From: Hygrocybe punicea
Taxonomy: Eukaryota; Basidiomycota; Agaricomycetes; Agaricales; Hygrophoraceae
Length of the DNA: 64,000 nucleotides
Assembly (NCBI GenBank): GCA_963556145.1
Contig: OY744465.1
Span: 5,394,001 to 5,458,000 of the forward strand
Reading direction: 5' to 3'
Under the pieces are notes generated by a model. It saw only the letters and a program-made list of their open reading frames with translations, had not been told where the DNA came from and did no database searches. Of the stretch, positions 24,315 through 36,099 are shown in pieces; positions within the stretch are counted from its first letter, which is position 1, and each line of letters starts with the position of its first letter. The translations under genes were made by a program, and so were the position numbers.

Positions 24315-27300
24315 TCTCTGTCACCGTCTCAAAATCATGATATAAATTAGTTGGGAACTGGACAAAGAAGAGGGCAGTGCTTACTTAGCAGCGTGAAGCC
24401 AGTCCTTCTCATGGATGCATGCGAGATTCCTGAAGTTCAGCTGTTTAAAAAAGATAGAGCATGACGAGGAACATGGGCACACCTGGCTCGGTAGCATTGG
24501 TCTTTGGTTAGCATGTTGGGCGTGGCTGGAGGGTTAGATGTTGTGGAGGCGTCCATGAGTCCACGAGTCCACGAGTCCACGATGGCCGCTAAATAGTTCC
24601 TGCTGTTAGTAGCGCCCCTGTGATGTGGAGTGTGAAACAATTTGTCGGACAACTTCGAGACTCACCTGGAATTCAATATTCAATGCTCGTGCAATCCTGA
24701 GGCCTGAGTGATGGAAGGAGGCGTGTAACGAAAAGTCGTTTTTGACCCCATTTAGCGCAAAGTTCCCGCTCCGCATTCATCCGAGTTGGCCTCGCGTAAG
24801 GTCCCTGCAAGTCCTTGCACTACCGCGAGCGCAAAGAGTCGTTCTGACGTTACATAGCACAAGTTCCCTTCAAGTCCTTCCACTGCCGCCATGCACACAT
24901 CATTGATGGCTCAAAAACGCAAGAATCCTGACGCACCACTTGCACGAATCACTCGCCCTCGCCCCCAGCTCCCAGCTCGTAATCGTACTGTTTCAGTTCA
25001 TACCACAGCCGGTGGACGTCTTGGGCAATCCACCTCTTTCGTGCCCAGCACAAATACCCCCTCACTGTCAGATATTCCTGGTACTCCGTTGGCGGCAGAA
25101 TTCGACGCAGCAATGGACTTTAGCCCAAGTGGGCTCGAGGACAACGCTTGCGATGGTGATGATGGTGATAGTGAATCAGAGGAAGACGAGAAGGGCATCG
25201 CAGACTCACCTCTGCAGGAATGGGCCCAAGTTTATCGTGACTCTTACTTGGACAAAATGCTCCGGCACGAGGGAAGAGCGGGGGCTGTTTCATGCCATGA
25301 AATTGTGGGAGGGATGGTATCTACAAATGTAAAGATTGCTTTGGGTTTCAGCTGTTCTGCCATGAGTGTTTCACCGAAAGACACTTGCACTCACCTCTGC
25401 ACCGTGTCCTGGTAAGACCTCACCCTCACCTGCAACGTGTTATATCTGACGAATCATACAGCGTTGGACTGGCAATCACTTTGAAGACGTCGGGCTCAAG
25501 TCCCTTGGCATCAAGGTGCACCTTGGCCACCATGGCAGTCCTTGCCCGATCCCTGGCGATGTCGTCGAAAATTTCACGGTGGTTGCCATTAACGGCGTCC
25601 ACAGCATTGAAGTCCAATTCTGCGGTTGCTACAGAACCGTAGGAGGCTCACACAATTGTGTCCAATTGCTCCATGCTGGCCTACTCCCCCCAATGCATAC
25701 ACGCCCGATTAGCGCCTTCACCTTCGATGTCCTCGATTCCTTTCACCTCCTCACGTTGCAGGGTAAAATGTCTGCTTATGACTACTATCTCTCCCTCACC
25801 CACAAGTCCGACAACACTGGCCTACTTGACATGAAGGTATGTGTCAGTATGTTACTCATTTTTCATTTTGGCCTCACTTTTCGACGTGTAGGACCGCTAT
25901 GAGCAATTTCTGATGGCAGTTCGGATCTGGCGTCACCTCAAAATGCTCAAGCAAGCAGGGCGTGCTCATGATCCACTTGGTGTAGCTGCTATGAAGCCAG
26001 GTGACTGTGCTATTGAATGTCCAGCATGCCCACACCCTGGTTGAAATCTCCCAGAAGGCTGGGAGAAGGCTCCCCCTGGGATCTGGTGAGTTAATCCTGT
26101 TCATTCATGTTCATCTGGCTAACTCTTTTGCAAGATGGCTTTATTGCCTTATCCTCACTCTTGATGCCAATTTTCGCCTAAAATTGAAGGACAAACGAGT
26201 CAAGAATGACCCTGCGCTCGGTGATGGATGGGGTCACTGGGTGGGAGATAAGTCTTATAAAGAACATATCAAGAAGTACGGGTATCAGGAAGAGGTTTGT
26301 TTCATCTTATGTATCAAAATAAAAATATAACCTGGTGGACCTCGACAGCCAAATCTTTGTGAATCGGAATTGCATGCAGTGGATCATGCAAATACCAAAT
26401 TTTCAAAGGGCTACAAGGCGACTGGGGTTGGTGGGGCCATTTGTGCATGTCACTGTTTGGTTCGAAAAAATGGGTTGGGTGATTTACAGAAAGGAGAACG
26501 GTGGGTGATGTTACTGCTTGCTGATCATCAGCTGATGGAATTATAGATATGCTAACATGGACTTCATTGCATGGTCTTCCCTGGTGGGAGTTATGGTCTT
26601 GTTACTTTCATTTTCATATGATATTGCATGCCAATGGTCCCGAAACCTCAAGAGACATGTTGGGCAGCTCCCATCATGGATGCAGCCTCCACCAGCCTTG
26701 GTTGATGGTCTCAAGTTTGTGATACCAAAATTTCATATCTATGGCCATGGATCTCAATGTCAGACACGTTTCTCTTTGAACTTCCTCCGCTATTCTGCAT
26801 GGACGAATGGAGAGGAGCCAGAGAAGTGGTGGGCACATATCAATCCTGTCAGTATGAGTACCAAAGAGATGGGGGGAGGTGCTAGGCATGATACTATTGA
26901 TGACCATGCAGCTGCTTGGAATTGGAGAAAGATCACAAACTTTGGTATGATAATAGAGATTATCTTCAATTGGATGCTAATTGCGACATATTGATTATAG
27001 GAAAGTCACTCTTAGTGCAGCTTCAGGAGTCATATAAGATGAAGGTCAAGAAGGTAACTGCTCATGCTCACTTTACAGCAGGGTTTTCCCCTGAAGTGGT
27101 TGAGAAATGGGCTGCTATGGTAGATGCTTGGGATTTGGATCCCCAACAACCCAATCCTTATGAAGAGGTTGGGAAAGGTAGGCCATTAATGTGAGATAGA
27201 AAATTTTACTTATTTATTTATTTATTTCAGCTTCAACTCTAATTCAGGTGAGGCTTGAGCTGGCAGAGGAGGAGCTGGAGAAAGCCAAGAAAGGGTTGGC

Positions 27301-27579
27301 ACCAACTCATGATGTTTCACCCAACATGTTTCTGCAGACCGGCTTGGAGCTTGAAGAACAACAGTAAGTGGCCTGATTTATTGAATTAGTGTTGCCGAAG
27401 TTCAGTTCGGTCCGGTTCCGACCCTTTTTGGCGGAACCGCGAACTGAACTTCGGGTCCGGTTTGGCGCATGGCCAAACCTGGACCCGGACGGCATTGAAC
27501 CATTTCTCCGCGTTCGGTCTGGGTTCAGACGCGGTCTGAACCCCGGACCGAGGTGGGCTCACCCCATGAGCTCCGTTCT

Positions 27580-27632
27580 CCTCGCGAATGGCAGGCACGT
27601 ATCAATCGATACGGCGCTACACTTCGCGAGGT
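27580..27632. promoter_or_regulatory. Conserved 53-bp dyad core of hAT-like element B
   Basis: The clearest member: arms CCTCGCGAA and TTCGCGAGG are perfect complements around a central ATCAATCGAT. It is the same length and spacing as in elements A and C. Confidence 0.75.
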
Positions 27633-27649
27633 AGTTGGGCTGCGGGGGA

Positions 27650-28095
27650 GCCGTCTGGTGCTGCTGCTGCCACCGCTGTCACTGCTGCCGTTGCTGCCGC
27701 TGCCGGCGCTGCTGCTGCTGCCGTCGCCGTTGCTGCTGCCACTGCTGCTGCTGCTGTCGTGGCCGTTGCTGCTGCTGCCGTTGCTGCTGCCGCCGTTGCT
27801 GCTGTTGCTGTTGCTGCTGCTGCCGGCATTGCTGCTGCTGCTGGCCGTCATAGTTGTGGTTGCCGTTGTTGTTGCCGCCGCTGGTGGTGATGTTGGATGG
27901 CTTTGGCTGTTGCCGCTGCCGCTGCTGCTGCTGCTGCTGCCATTGCTGCCGGCGCTGCTGCTTCCGCTGTTGCTGCGGCTGCTGGCCATTGCCGTTGTCG
28001 TTGCCTGGTTGCCGTTGCCTTTGCCGTTGCCGTTGCCGCCGCTGGTGGTGGTGGTGGTGGTGGTGGTGGTGTTGCGGCTGCCCCGCGTCCATTGG
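27650..28095. repeat. GCTGTTGCCG trinucleotide-rich tract
   Basis: Triplet-biased GCT/GTT/GCC sequence gives long open frames in all six phases (poly-Ala, Leu, Gln, Ser or Cys). It also contains a pure GGT run near 28045-28070. Treated as simple sequence within element B, not as coding. Confidence 0.85.
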
Positions 28096-29689
28096 CATTG
28101 CGTTGGCGTTGGCATTCATCTTGTGCCAATGTGGTTGTGATGTGGTCGCAGTCGAGTTGCCTGCCGCAAATAACATTAGTAAAGTTAAGAAAAAAATGGA
28201 AACTTACCTTTGAACACAACACAAATTGTGTTGTGTTCAACCCGCGTTGAAGTTGCTGTGTTGCGTGAAAGGTCACGGCCGGTCACATGATGCCGTTTAA
28301 CACGAAATAGTAAGTAAAGAAATACGAAAAACAAATGAAATCAATACCTTAAAAATATCCGCGTTTGCGGTTTGAACGCGGTTTGGAGCCGTTCAGGAAA
28401 TCCGGCAGGCCTCGAAACCCGGAACTGAACCCGCGGTCCGGTTCAGCACTTGGCTGAACTTAGACCGAACTTAGGGTTTGGTTCGGGGTTTGAACCGGGT
28501 TCGGCTAGGTTCGGAACCGAACTACGGCAACACTATATTGAATATTGGATAAAAAATTAATAATGTGTCTGAGACATCTGCTTAAACAACAAGTACGTTC
28601 AAAGGCAACATCTTTACAGGTTGCTAGGTTTCAGGAGAAACGGGCCACTCTACAATGACGAATAACAAAATGGCAGGAGGTTCAGTCAATGTACATGCCA
28701 GGCATTGTTGAGCTGAGAGGTAGGCAGAAGGTGGCTGAGGGTGAGGTTTCACATCCTGAAAGCATCCCACTTCTCTTGCCTTCTGGATTTCCTGCAGGGC
28801 AAGTTCTCTCTGAGAATTTGGTGGACATGGAGAAACGATTGCGCCTTGCACAGGCAGACGATGCTATAGTGGAGCTTTGGCGGCTGTTACGTATTACGCT
28901 TGGACTCTGGGACTACAAATTCAGTCAACTTGGACCAAGTCAACGTGCCAATACTAGAGCTCGATCGATGATTACAAGGTTTGAAGAAAAGATTGGCCAA
29001 TGTGTTGAGCGATATCGATCTGCCTGGGCTGCATTGGGACAACTAGATCCAACTGGATCATGGTCAGAGAGATTGCTTGAATTAAAGGCAGAGCATGTGA
29101 AAGGTCCTGGGCGAGGCAAGGATGAGGAAGTAGGGGACAGTAAGTCATTGGTGTTAATATACATATCAGTAACTGATATATTAACAGGTTTGCTTGTTGA
29201 GTGGGCAAAATCAGGAGCTCGGGCTGCCCGGTGGTCTGAAGATGTCACATTACTCGTTGAGGAGATGCGCCGTGTCCTGTGGTTTTTGAGATGGAAGAGA
29301 GAGTGGTGGCTGGATCAAGGAAACATGCGACAAGATGTGAGAGATGATGTCAGGGAGGGTTTGTTTGCATACTCCTGCAAACAAGCAGCAATTCTGGATT
29401 CATTGGCAAGGCAATTTGCCAATGAGTGGCATCCTTTTCTATCCAAACATGGGTTTGCGACTAAATGGCCAGGGGAATATCTGGAAGGGAGGTTGAGCAG
29501 GTCAGAATGGGTAACCAGGGGTAAAATGAAGGAGGACTGTGATGATGATGTATCAGAGTTGGATGATGATGTGTTTGACTAGTATATAGAATAATGAGAT
29601 GGAAATTGGTAGGAAACTTGTAGAGGATTATAGATGGTGAAGAGTTCGTTGGTAGTAGTGGTTAAAACAGGGTTGTCCTATGCTACAGC

Positions 29690-30500
29690 AAGAGCTGGCC
29701 CTGGGTCAACCCACATGGCACCAATGGCTGGGGCAAGGTTGAACTGGTATGCAGAAATAGCTGATCCCAGGTCAACCCAGTGCTGCAGCAAGAGCTGGAC
29801 CCCGGTCAACCTGCCCTGCAGCAATTGCTGGACCTGGGTCAACCCAGGGCTGCAGCAATAGCTGGTCCCAGGTCAACTCAGGGCTGCAGCAAGAGCTGGA
29901 CCCCAGTCAACCTGCCCTGCAGAAAGTGCTGGACCTGGGTCAACCCAGGGCTGCAGCAGTAGCTGGACCCGGGTCAACACAGGGCCACAGCAACAGCTGG
30001 ACCCAGGTCAACCCAGGGCTGCAGCAATAGCTGGTCCCAAGTCAACCTACCCTGCAATAAGAGGTCAACCTGGTGCTGCAGCAATTGCTGGACCATGGTT
30101 AACCCGGTGCTGCAGCAATAGCTGGTCCCAGGTCAACCTACCCTGCAACAAGAGCTGGCAGGAGGTAAACCTGGTGCTGCAGCAATAGCTGGACCCTGGT
30201 CCACCTATCCTGCAGGAAGTGCTGCCTGCAGGTCAACCCACTGCTGCAGCAATAGCTGGACCCCAGTCAACCCAGTGCTCCAGCAACAGCTGCAGCCAGG
30301 TCAACCTACGATGCATGCACAGCTGGGCCTGGATTAACCCATCCATCCAGCAATAGCTGTTCTGGGTTAACCCACCCCATAGGAGAGCTGACAGTGGTTT
30401 GACCCACCCAGCAGCCATGTACCAGCAAGAGCTGCTCCTGGGTCAACCTACCCCCATCCATTTCCACAGCAAGAGCTGTCAATTGGGTCAACCCACCCCC
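29690..30500. repeat. Right 34-bp minisatellite array of the KDZ element
   Basis: Same unit as the left array in inverted orientation (GGTCAACCCAGGGCTGCAGC followed by AATAGCTGGACCCA). The outer part, 30240-30583, matches the left end (19906-20240) base by base over long stretches, including the single-copy segments between units. Confidence 0.9.
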
Positions 30501-30786
30501 ACAGCAATAACTGCGCTATGTGTACCTACCAATTGCAGCTCTATCTGTGATTGGGTTAATCAAAACGACTGGGTCTACTGTTGGCAAATGGTTGAAAACC
30601 AGAAATGGCAAATAAAATGTTATAATGACAATGGCTGTAGGCTCAAGCACACAGAGACTTGGAAACTAATTCTCCCTTTAATCTAAGACAACCATCAACT
30701 GAGTATCCACACATGCTTTTGCCGAAGTACGAAACCTTTCAATTTGGGTAACATGTCAGAGTAATGAACGCTTCATAATATATCAC

Positions 30787-33661
30787 TTACTGGCCCCTCT
30801 CTGACCACTGTTTCCGGGCAGCGCAGAACTTCCCCCAATGATAAGCATTCCCTTTCATGGTTTCAATGAGCTGTAGAATCCCTTCGTATGTTTGCCTATA
30901 TGTTTCTCCGTCGAACTCATGTTTCTTGTCGTAAAAACCACCCCAGTAGGCGTTGAGGATACACTTGATCTGAGTTGAGCAGAAAAAGTTGAAAGTGAAA
31001 TGGATAAAATAAGGGGACAGCATACCGTAGTGGCACAAAGTGCAACTATTCCGCATGGTACTTCTTCCTCAAAATCCTCTGGGAATCGGGAGGCCAACTT
31101 TGATCGACCATAGAAATATTGACACAGTTCCACAATTGCTGCGTGCATCATGTTGTTTGTTCTTCCCTATTATAAAAAAAAAGATCAGTTGGCTTCTGAT
31201 GTGATTGCGGTTCGTACCTGGCTGTCCTTTTTTTCGTCCTGTAGAAATTTCCCATTTTCCAGGTACTGCTCAATATTTTGCTGCACCATAGCAATATATT
31301 CATTTTGACCAGATGGCATTTCTTCAGGAAAGATACGGTAGTGATGTTCTACAACACTTTTAGCCTTTGCCTTGAGATCGCCACAAAAAGTTGAACAATC
31401 AGCAAAAAGCTACAAAAACAGCGGTCAGTAATTGCAATCATAAAGATCCTAACGTAGTGAATCATGAACTTCTTGCAATTGGGATAAAATCCTAGCAAAC
31501 AATGAGTAACCATGCAGCAAAAATAAAGAGCAATCTCACCATCTTCAACACAGCCACCACCTGGTGTTCAAAGATTGCCTGACTGATGCACTCAGCGGCT
31601 ACCTTGCGGTGTTTTTCATTTTTGGGGTCTGGAAAGGCGTTTGTGATCCCCAACCATCAGCGAAACTTGAACTTCGCCTCTTCTAAGACATCTCTCCACT
31701 GGGATGGACAGTAGCATAGCCTTTTCGGGTTAGTGGATGTCGCACTATATGGTCCATGAGTGTGCCTTTTTGCCCTTGATTTCTTTTGCCTATGTGAATC
31801 AGATTCAGTACCCAACTTGGAAGAGCTGTCATCACTGTTGCCAGAGGCCTGAGCCCGACCAGACTGGCATATGGCAGCAAGACGTGAAGGGGCAGGTGGC
31901 TTTGGTACACGGTTTCATTTGTGGTGGCTGTTGACGACATCAAATGAATCGTCTTCCATATTATTCTAAAAAATATCAGTGAGCAAGGTATAATGATGTT
32001 CAAGGAATGTACCTCATTTGCATGACCAATGGTGTGTCGCATCTGTATGGGGGTGGGTGGTATCTGGAGGGACAACGCGTCAAAGGTGCTAAATGGGTAT
32101 GTTAATTAATTACCCTGGGGTTTCCCCCCCCAGCCCCACCGGCACCCCTTGATCTTGAAATGAAAATGATTATTTCAATCATCGATTATAAAGAACAGCA
32201 TACCATTGCCATTGGTGTTTGGTGACCTGAGTGATCCCTCAGCAAACCGCTCATCTTCAGACGGTGAACGGTCAAATCCTGGCTCTAACTAAAGGTAGAT
32301 CACTGAAATAAAAATCTGCGAGAAAAAGGGCTCACCTAGTAGTGGGTCACCATGGGGGCCGTTGATATCAGCGTTGCGATGTTGATAATTGAAGGCTTGC
32401 TGTTGGTCGTTAGTATTTAAATACAGGTCAGAGTCGTTACTGTCATTGCGGTCATAAAATTTATTTTGTTTGGTGTCATTACAGTCATGAGGTTCATATT
32501 GATTGTTGTCATTATGGTCATAAGGTGTATATTGATTGTTGTCGCACTTTGCGGTATGAAATTGTATTTGAGTGTTGTTGGCATAGTTTTGTGCTGGTCG
32601 ATCATCCTCAGAACTCCATTCTTCTTCACCTGACACCTTCCGTCAATTGGAGCCTGAGTCAGTGCTCTCCTCATCAGATGAAAATGCCTCATCTTTATTA
32701 TTCCGAGAACCCTGCAAAGTGTCTGTCCGCAGGGTACATTACTCGCTTGGTTTGAGTACTGAGGGTTACGAGCTTGTCCACAATTGGCTTGGGAGAATTT
32801 ACGGAGAAGATAGATAGCAGCATGTCACATGAACTTACTGGCTGGTTTTGCAATGTAAGGGCCAGCACTGGCAAATGGAACCTGTGCGGTGACTGGTGCT
32901 GAAAGCCGCCAAACAGGCTGGTGACCAGGATTGAGTTCGCGTTCCTCTGGCTGGCCTCTATTGTTGCTCCGTTGCTGCAAGGTCTGAGGGGCACGAGCGT
33001 GCCCTATGGCTACGTCGAAAGGATTTATAGAAAAACCAAATGGCAGCATGTCATATGAACTTACCAGCTGGTTTTAAAAGATGAGGGTCAACGGAGGGAA
33101 CCTGTGCAGCTTGGGTGCTGGCGGGTAATGTGGGCTGGTGGCCAGGATTGGGTTCACGCTCATTTAAGGGTGTGGTAGGTCGAAAACCAAAAGTATGGTT
33201 CCCAGTACGCAAGTCTGGCTCTGTACCGGGAGGCACGAGGTGTGTTATTGGTTGAACAGGTGTTGGCATCGGACTTTGAGTAGCAGGAGGTCCTCGCTTT
33301 GAAATTAGGCACAGCGTAGGTGATATGGTACCATTGCCATGACTAAGGTTGTCTTACTGCTGAGACACGGCGTCTTGAAGGTTTTTGCTGAGGTGCCATT
33401 GGATTGCTCACAGTTGATTCTGGTATAGGGTGAGCCTGCTGTGCGGTGTGCCTCCTACCATGTTCTTGTACAACTTTGAAAATAATTTCCATCCATTCGA
33501 GAGTACCACCAGTGCCTTTTGTTTGCCGGCCAGACTGACGCACATTGGTAACATTTTCTACAAAATAATGGAACAATTTGCTGGTCCCTCATGATGAATC
33601 ATGAAGTACAAACCTTTGTTCTGGGTCTGATTCTTGCAACGTTTCTTGGTTTGGGGGCCAT
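30787..33661 (-). CDS. DUF6532-type conserved basidiomycete protein (multi-exon)
   Basis: The likely start is at 33661 (MAPKPRNVARIRPRTK), followed after an intron by VTNVRQSGRQTKGTGGTLEW, a Ser/Thr/Pro-rich disordered region with two related Pro-rich segments (about 33250-33060 and 33040-32840, both containing ELNPGHQP or EPNPGHQP), and an Asn/Asp/Tyr repeat (NDNNQYEPHD, about 32610-32400). The C-terminal DUF6532 part shows FADCSTFCGDLKAKAKSVVE (about 31410-31350), a histidine/acid segment HHYRIFPEEMPSGQNE, then ELCQYFYGRSKLASRFPEDF and VPCGIVALCATT, CILNAYWGGFYD and YEGILQLIETMKGN, ending near 30787. Function unknown; the family is repeatedly found beside KDZ transposons. Exon joins in the middle are approximate and a stop near 31645 may be real damage. 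Confidence 0.6.
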
Positions 33662-33866
33662 CTTGGGCAGGATTAGAATTGGAATGTTGCCTCTGTGACT
33701 GGGAAGGATCCTTTGCAGGCTGAGAACCATGCATGAGTGGTGCCCATGATGCTGTGGCACAAGGATCAGGTAGATTGTTCGATGGACATGTGGACGAATA
33801 TTCCAGAACACGTCATTTTAGAACTTAACATTTTAAATAATTCTCTCGACTCTAGCTGTCAATTTA

Positions 33867-34265
33867 TCAGCAGTCTAAAGAATAATACATGCATTTATCA
33901 AAAAACTTGTTCAAAAAGAATTCCTTGCTATATTCGAGACTACTTTCTTTTGTCAAACATGTATCCGCAGCATTGGAAAACCGGGGGATGAGATGAGCCG
34001 GCATTCTCAAATGAGATAAAGGGATCACATCACCCATGTGTGTGCCATCAGCATGAGTGCTACGCTTCAAAACTAACATTTGTGTGGCATGGTCAGGACG
34101 TGGGCCTTTTTGAGGTGTTGGGGTGGAGGAAGCCAATGGCATCACAAAGTCAAAATGCTGCATGTATGCAAGAAAAGTGTTGAATATAGGAATGTTGGGA
34201 GAATCAGCCAGAGGCATGGCACGCATGATGAGCCTAATCTGCACCAGGGAATGTCCTGTACCCAA
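33867..34265 (-). pseudogene. C-terminal fragment of a KDZ/Plavaka-class transposase
   Basis: The frame contains VLKRSTHADGTHMGDVIPLS, LRMPAHLIPRFSNAADTCLT and NSLEYS-type text ending in LNKFFDKCMYYSL. This pattern is typical of the tail of large basidiomycete transposases, where the last line normally ends NKYFDKE.F. Nothing upstream belongs to it: the LTR copy 34328-36579 starts 60 bp away. It is therefore a severed 3' end. Family assignment rests on recall of the motif and is moderate. Confidence 0.5.
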
Positions 34266-34779
34266 TGAGATCAGTCAACATCGAAAAGAAACAAAAGAAA
34301 ATTTTCACCCAAAATTCCACATTGTGGTGTAGATGCGGGTTCTTTGTGGCTTTGGAACAATAATGAGAAATGTGAGAAATAGATCCTAGCCTAGGGGTGT
34401 CAGCGTAGAAGTGACTGTGGATAATCAGTGTCGGGGTCAGTTAGTAAATGAAGAAATGGGATGTAAAATGTAAGCCGCCACGTAAAACTGGACAAATAAT
34501 AACAAAGCTGGCGATGAACGGAGTGAAAATGGACTAATAACGACGAACCCGATGATGCTGACGATGTCAGGTATGGCGGGTCAGGTATGGCGGGTCGGGT
34601 CAGGTCGGGTCAGAAACGATGAATGAATATATGGGAATGACGATAAAGACGATGACGTGAACTATGAAAAGCTAAGGGTCTATGAGGACGAGGACTTTGA
34701 AGGGATTAAAATGATTCTGACTATAGGGAAACGGGGACTAAGGGTATCTCTTTTGTGTTGTGTTGTATGGTTGTTGGGG

Positions 34780-36099
34780 TAGTGTTGGGGAAGTTCAGTC
34801 TCAGACTGACTACCCAGTTTAGACCAAACTGAAACCGCCGGTTTCGGTTTCGGTTTGGGAAATTTCGGCTGAGACCGAACCGTTCAGTCTCCGGTTTGGA
34901 GATTTGGCCGTGGGCCGAAACGGTTTCAAACTCAGTTTGAACCGCAAACTGACAGTCCAAAGTCGGCTACATGGCTGACTTCAAAAGTCACCCAAAGTCA
35001 CCAACCCCACCAACAACACCCCCGATATACGCCAAACGAGGACGATGGAGCACCCGAGGTCGACAAAACGGGCGGTGGGGTACTCCCTGCCGCCCGCGTA
35101 TGTTTTTTATTTTTATTTATTCGAACTTAACTAACGCATTTACAAATTACGAGTTGATGCACCACCACGGCCACCACCACCACCACCACCACCACCACCA
35201 CCACACGACAACGACCACGACAATGGCAACAACAACGACCACGACAATGGCGACGGTTACAACCACCGTCAACGCCATGCCAGACGCGCCAACAGCAACG
35301 CCCACGGCCCACCCCCAGCACCATGCCAAACGCGTTCAAAACGCGCGCCAAACATACGTGAATGGGGTGGAGTCAACAAGGTGGAAGAGCAGCAGGGGTG
35401 GTGCATCCACCCCGCTCCTTCATGGTATGTACCTTTCTTCATTTTTTCACTGATTTATTCGTCCATTATAGAACGCGGCACTGTACCACCACCACCACGC
35501 AACACTAACACCACCGAGGAAGGCCAACGCAGGGTCAACCTGGCCATCGTCGTGTGTACAACGCGTATGACGCGTCCGGACGCCCTCGCGAAGAGGCTCC
35601 TATGCCACCACCACCACGCGTCCGCCGAAAACAACCAAAGCGGCCCAGCCGTCGTCGCGTGCACAACGCGTATGACGCATGGGGCACCACCACCACCACC
35701 ACCACCACCATCACGCGTCCACCGAAAACGGCCAACGCGGTCAACCCACATCGCATGTTCAACGCATGTGACGCGTCGGGACACCCATGGAGAAGCCCGC
35801 GTGCGGCTCAATGCTGGCGCAGGGTGTGCCAGCACCCCAGCACCCCAATCTCACCTCGCAAACAGGCTGGCCACGTCAATTGATGTGCGCAGCACTGTTG
35901 CGAGGTCAGAATGGTGCAGGGGCACTGAGCACTAGTGGTCCGCAGTTCAGACCGCGTTTGGACCGAAACCGAACCGATGCAAATGGTTTGCATCGGTTTC
36001 GGACTGGTTTGGGGACTTTGGGTGGAAAACCGGACCATTCGGTTTCCGGTTTGGGCAAAAAGGCCCCAAACCGGACCAAACCGAACTTCCCCAACACTA
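34780..36099. mobile_element. hAT-like non-autonomous element C, inserted in the LTR copy
   Basis: A 1,320-bp element with ends TAGTGTTGGGGAAGTTCAG and ...GAACTTCCCCAACACTA, flanked by the perfect 8-bp duplication TGTTGGGG (34772-34779 and 36100-36107). It has subterminal GGTTT/AAACC clusters, a CCACCACCACC tract (35160-35205) and the 53-bp dyad core (35854-35906). Open frames inside are His- or Val-rich shadows of the triplet repeats. Confidence 0.93.
35854..35906. promoter_or_regulatory. Conserved 53-bp dyad core of hAT-like element C
   Basis: It runs CCTCGCAAACAGG...GTCAATTGAT...GTTGCGAGG, matching the layout and exact length of the cores in elements A and B. Confidence 0.72.

Larger units (their letters stand above)
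27387..28535. mobile_element. hAT-like non-autonomous element B, inside KDZ intron 8
   Basis: A 1,149-bp element with ends TAGTGTTGCCGAAGTTCAG and ...GAACTACGGCAACACTA, flanked by the perfect 8-bp duplication TATTGAAT (27379-27386 and 28536-28543). Without it the KDZ intron 27364-28573 would be only about 53 bp. Subterminal GGTTC/GAACC clusters, the 53-bp dyad core (27580-27632) and a long GCTGTTGCCG tract are shared with element A. Confidence 0.93.
24891..29582 (+). pseudogene. KDZ transposase, ten exons, degraded
   Basis: Exons: 24891-25411, 25462-25836, 25892-26085, 26135-26294, 26349-26500, 26547-26944, 27001-27177, 27231-27363, 28574-29139 and 29188-29582; phases agree at all but the damaged junction below. 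An N-terminal acidic region (PLQEWAQVYRDSYLDKMLRHEG) leads to a CxC2-type cysteine cluster (YKCKDCFGFQLFCHEC, about 25322-25369) and WTGNHFEDVGLKSLG. The RNase H fold shows LDANFRLK (about 26160-26183), SYDIACQWS (about 26614) and GEEPEKWWAHIN (about 26811), probable acidic catalytic residues D, D and E, then a helical C-terminus. Damage: one base lost near 25300, TGA at 26042-26044, a TGA formed across the 26085/26135 junction, and TGA at 28656-28658. A hAT-like element sits in intron 8. The enzyme would mobilise its own element; this copy is probably inactive. Confidence 0.88.
19906..30583. mobile_element. KDZ-class DNA transposon with long inverted minisatellite ends
   Basis: Sequence starting CAACAGTAGACCCAGT at 19906 recurs inverted at 30583, and homology continues inward through a 34-bp minisatellite on each side (left to about 20940, right back to about 29690). 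Inside are a KDZ transposase (plus), a divergent-HMG/C-terminal-domain gene (minus) and a small minus ORF. KDZ elements carrying HMG-like genes are known from basidiomycetes. I could not identify a target duplication, so the exact ends are uncertain by some tens of bases. Confidence 0.7.

Noticed and set aside
27617..28176. Long open frames in all phases (poly-Ala, Leu, Gln, Ser, Pro) inside hAT-like element B
   Set aside because: They arise from a triplet-repeat tract open in all six phases, so an open frame is not evidence of coding.
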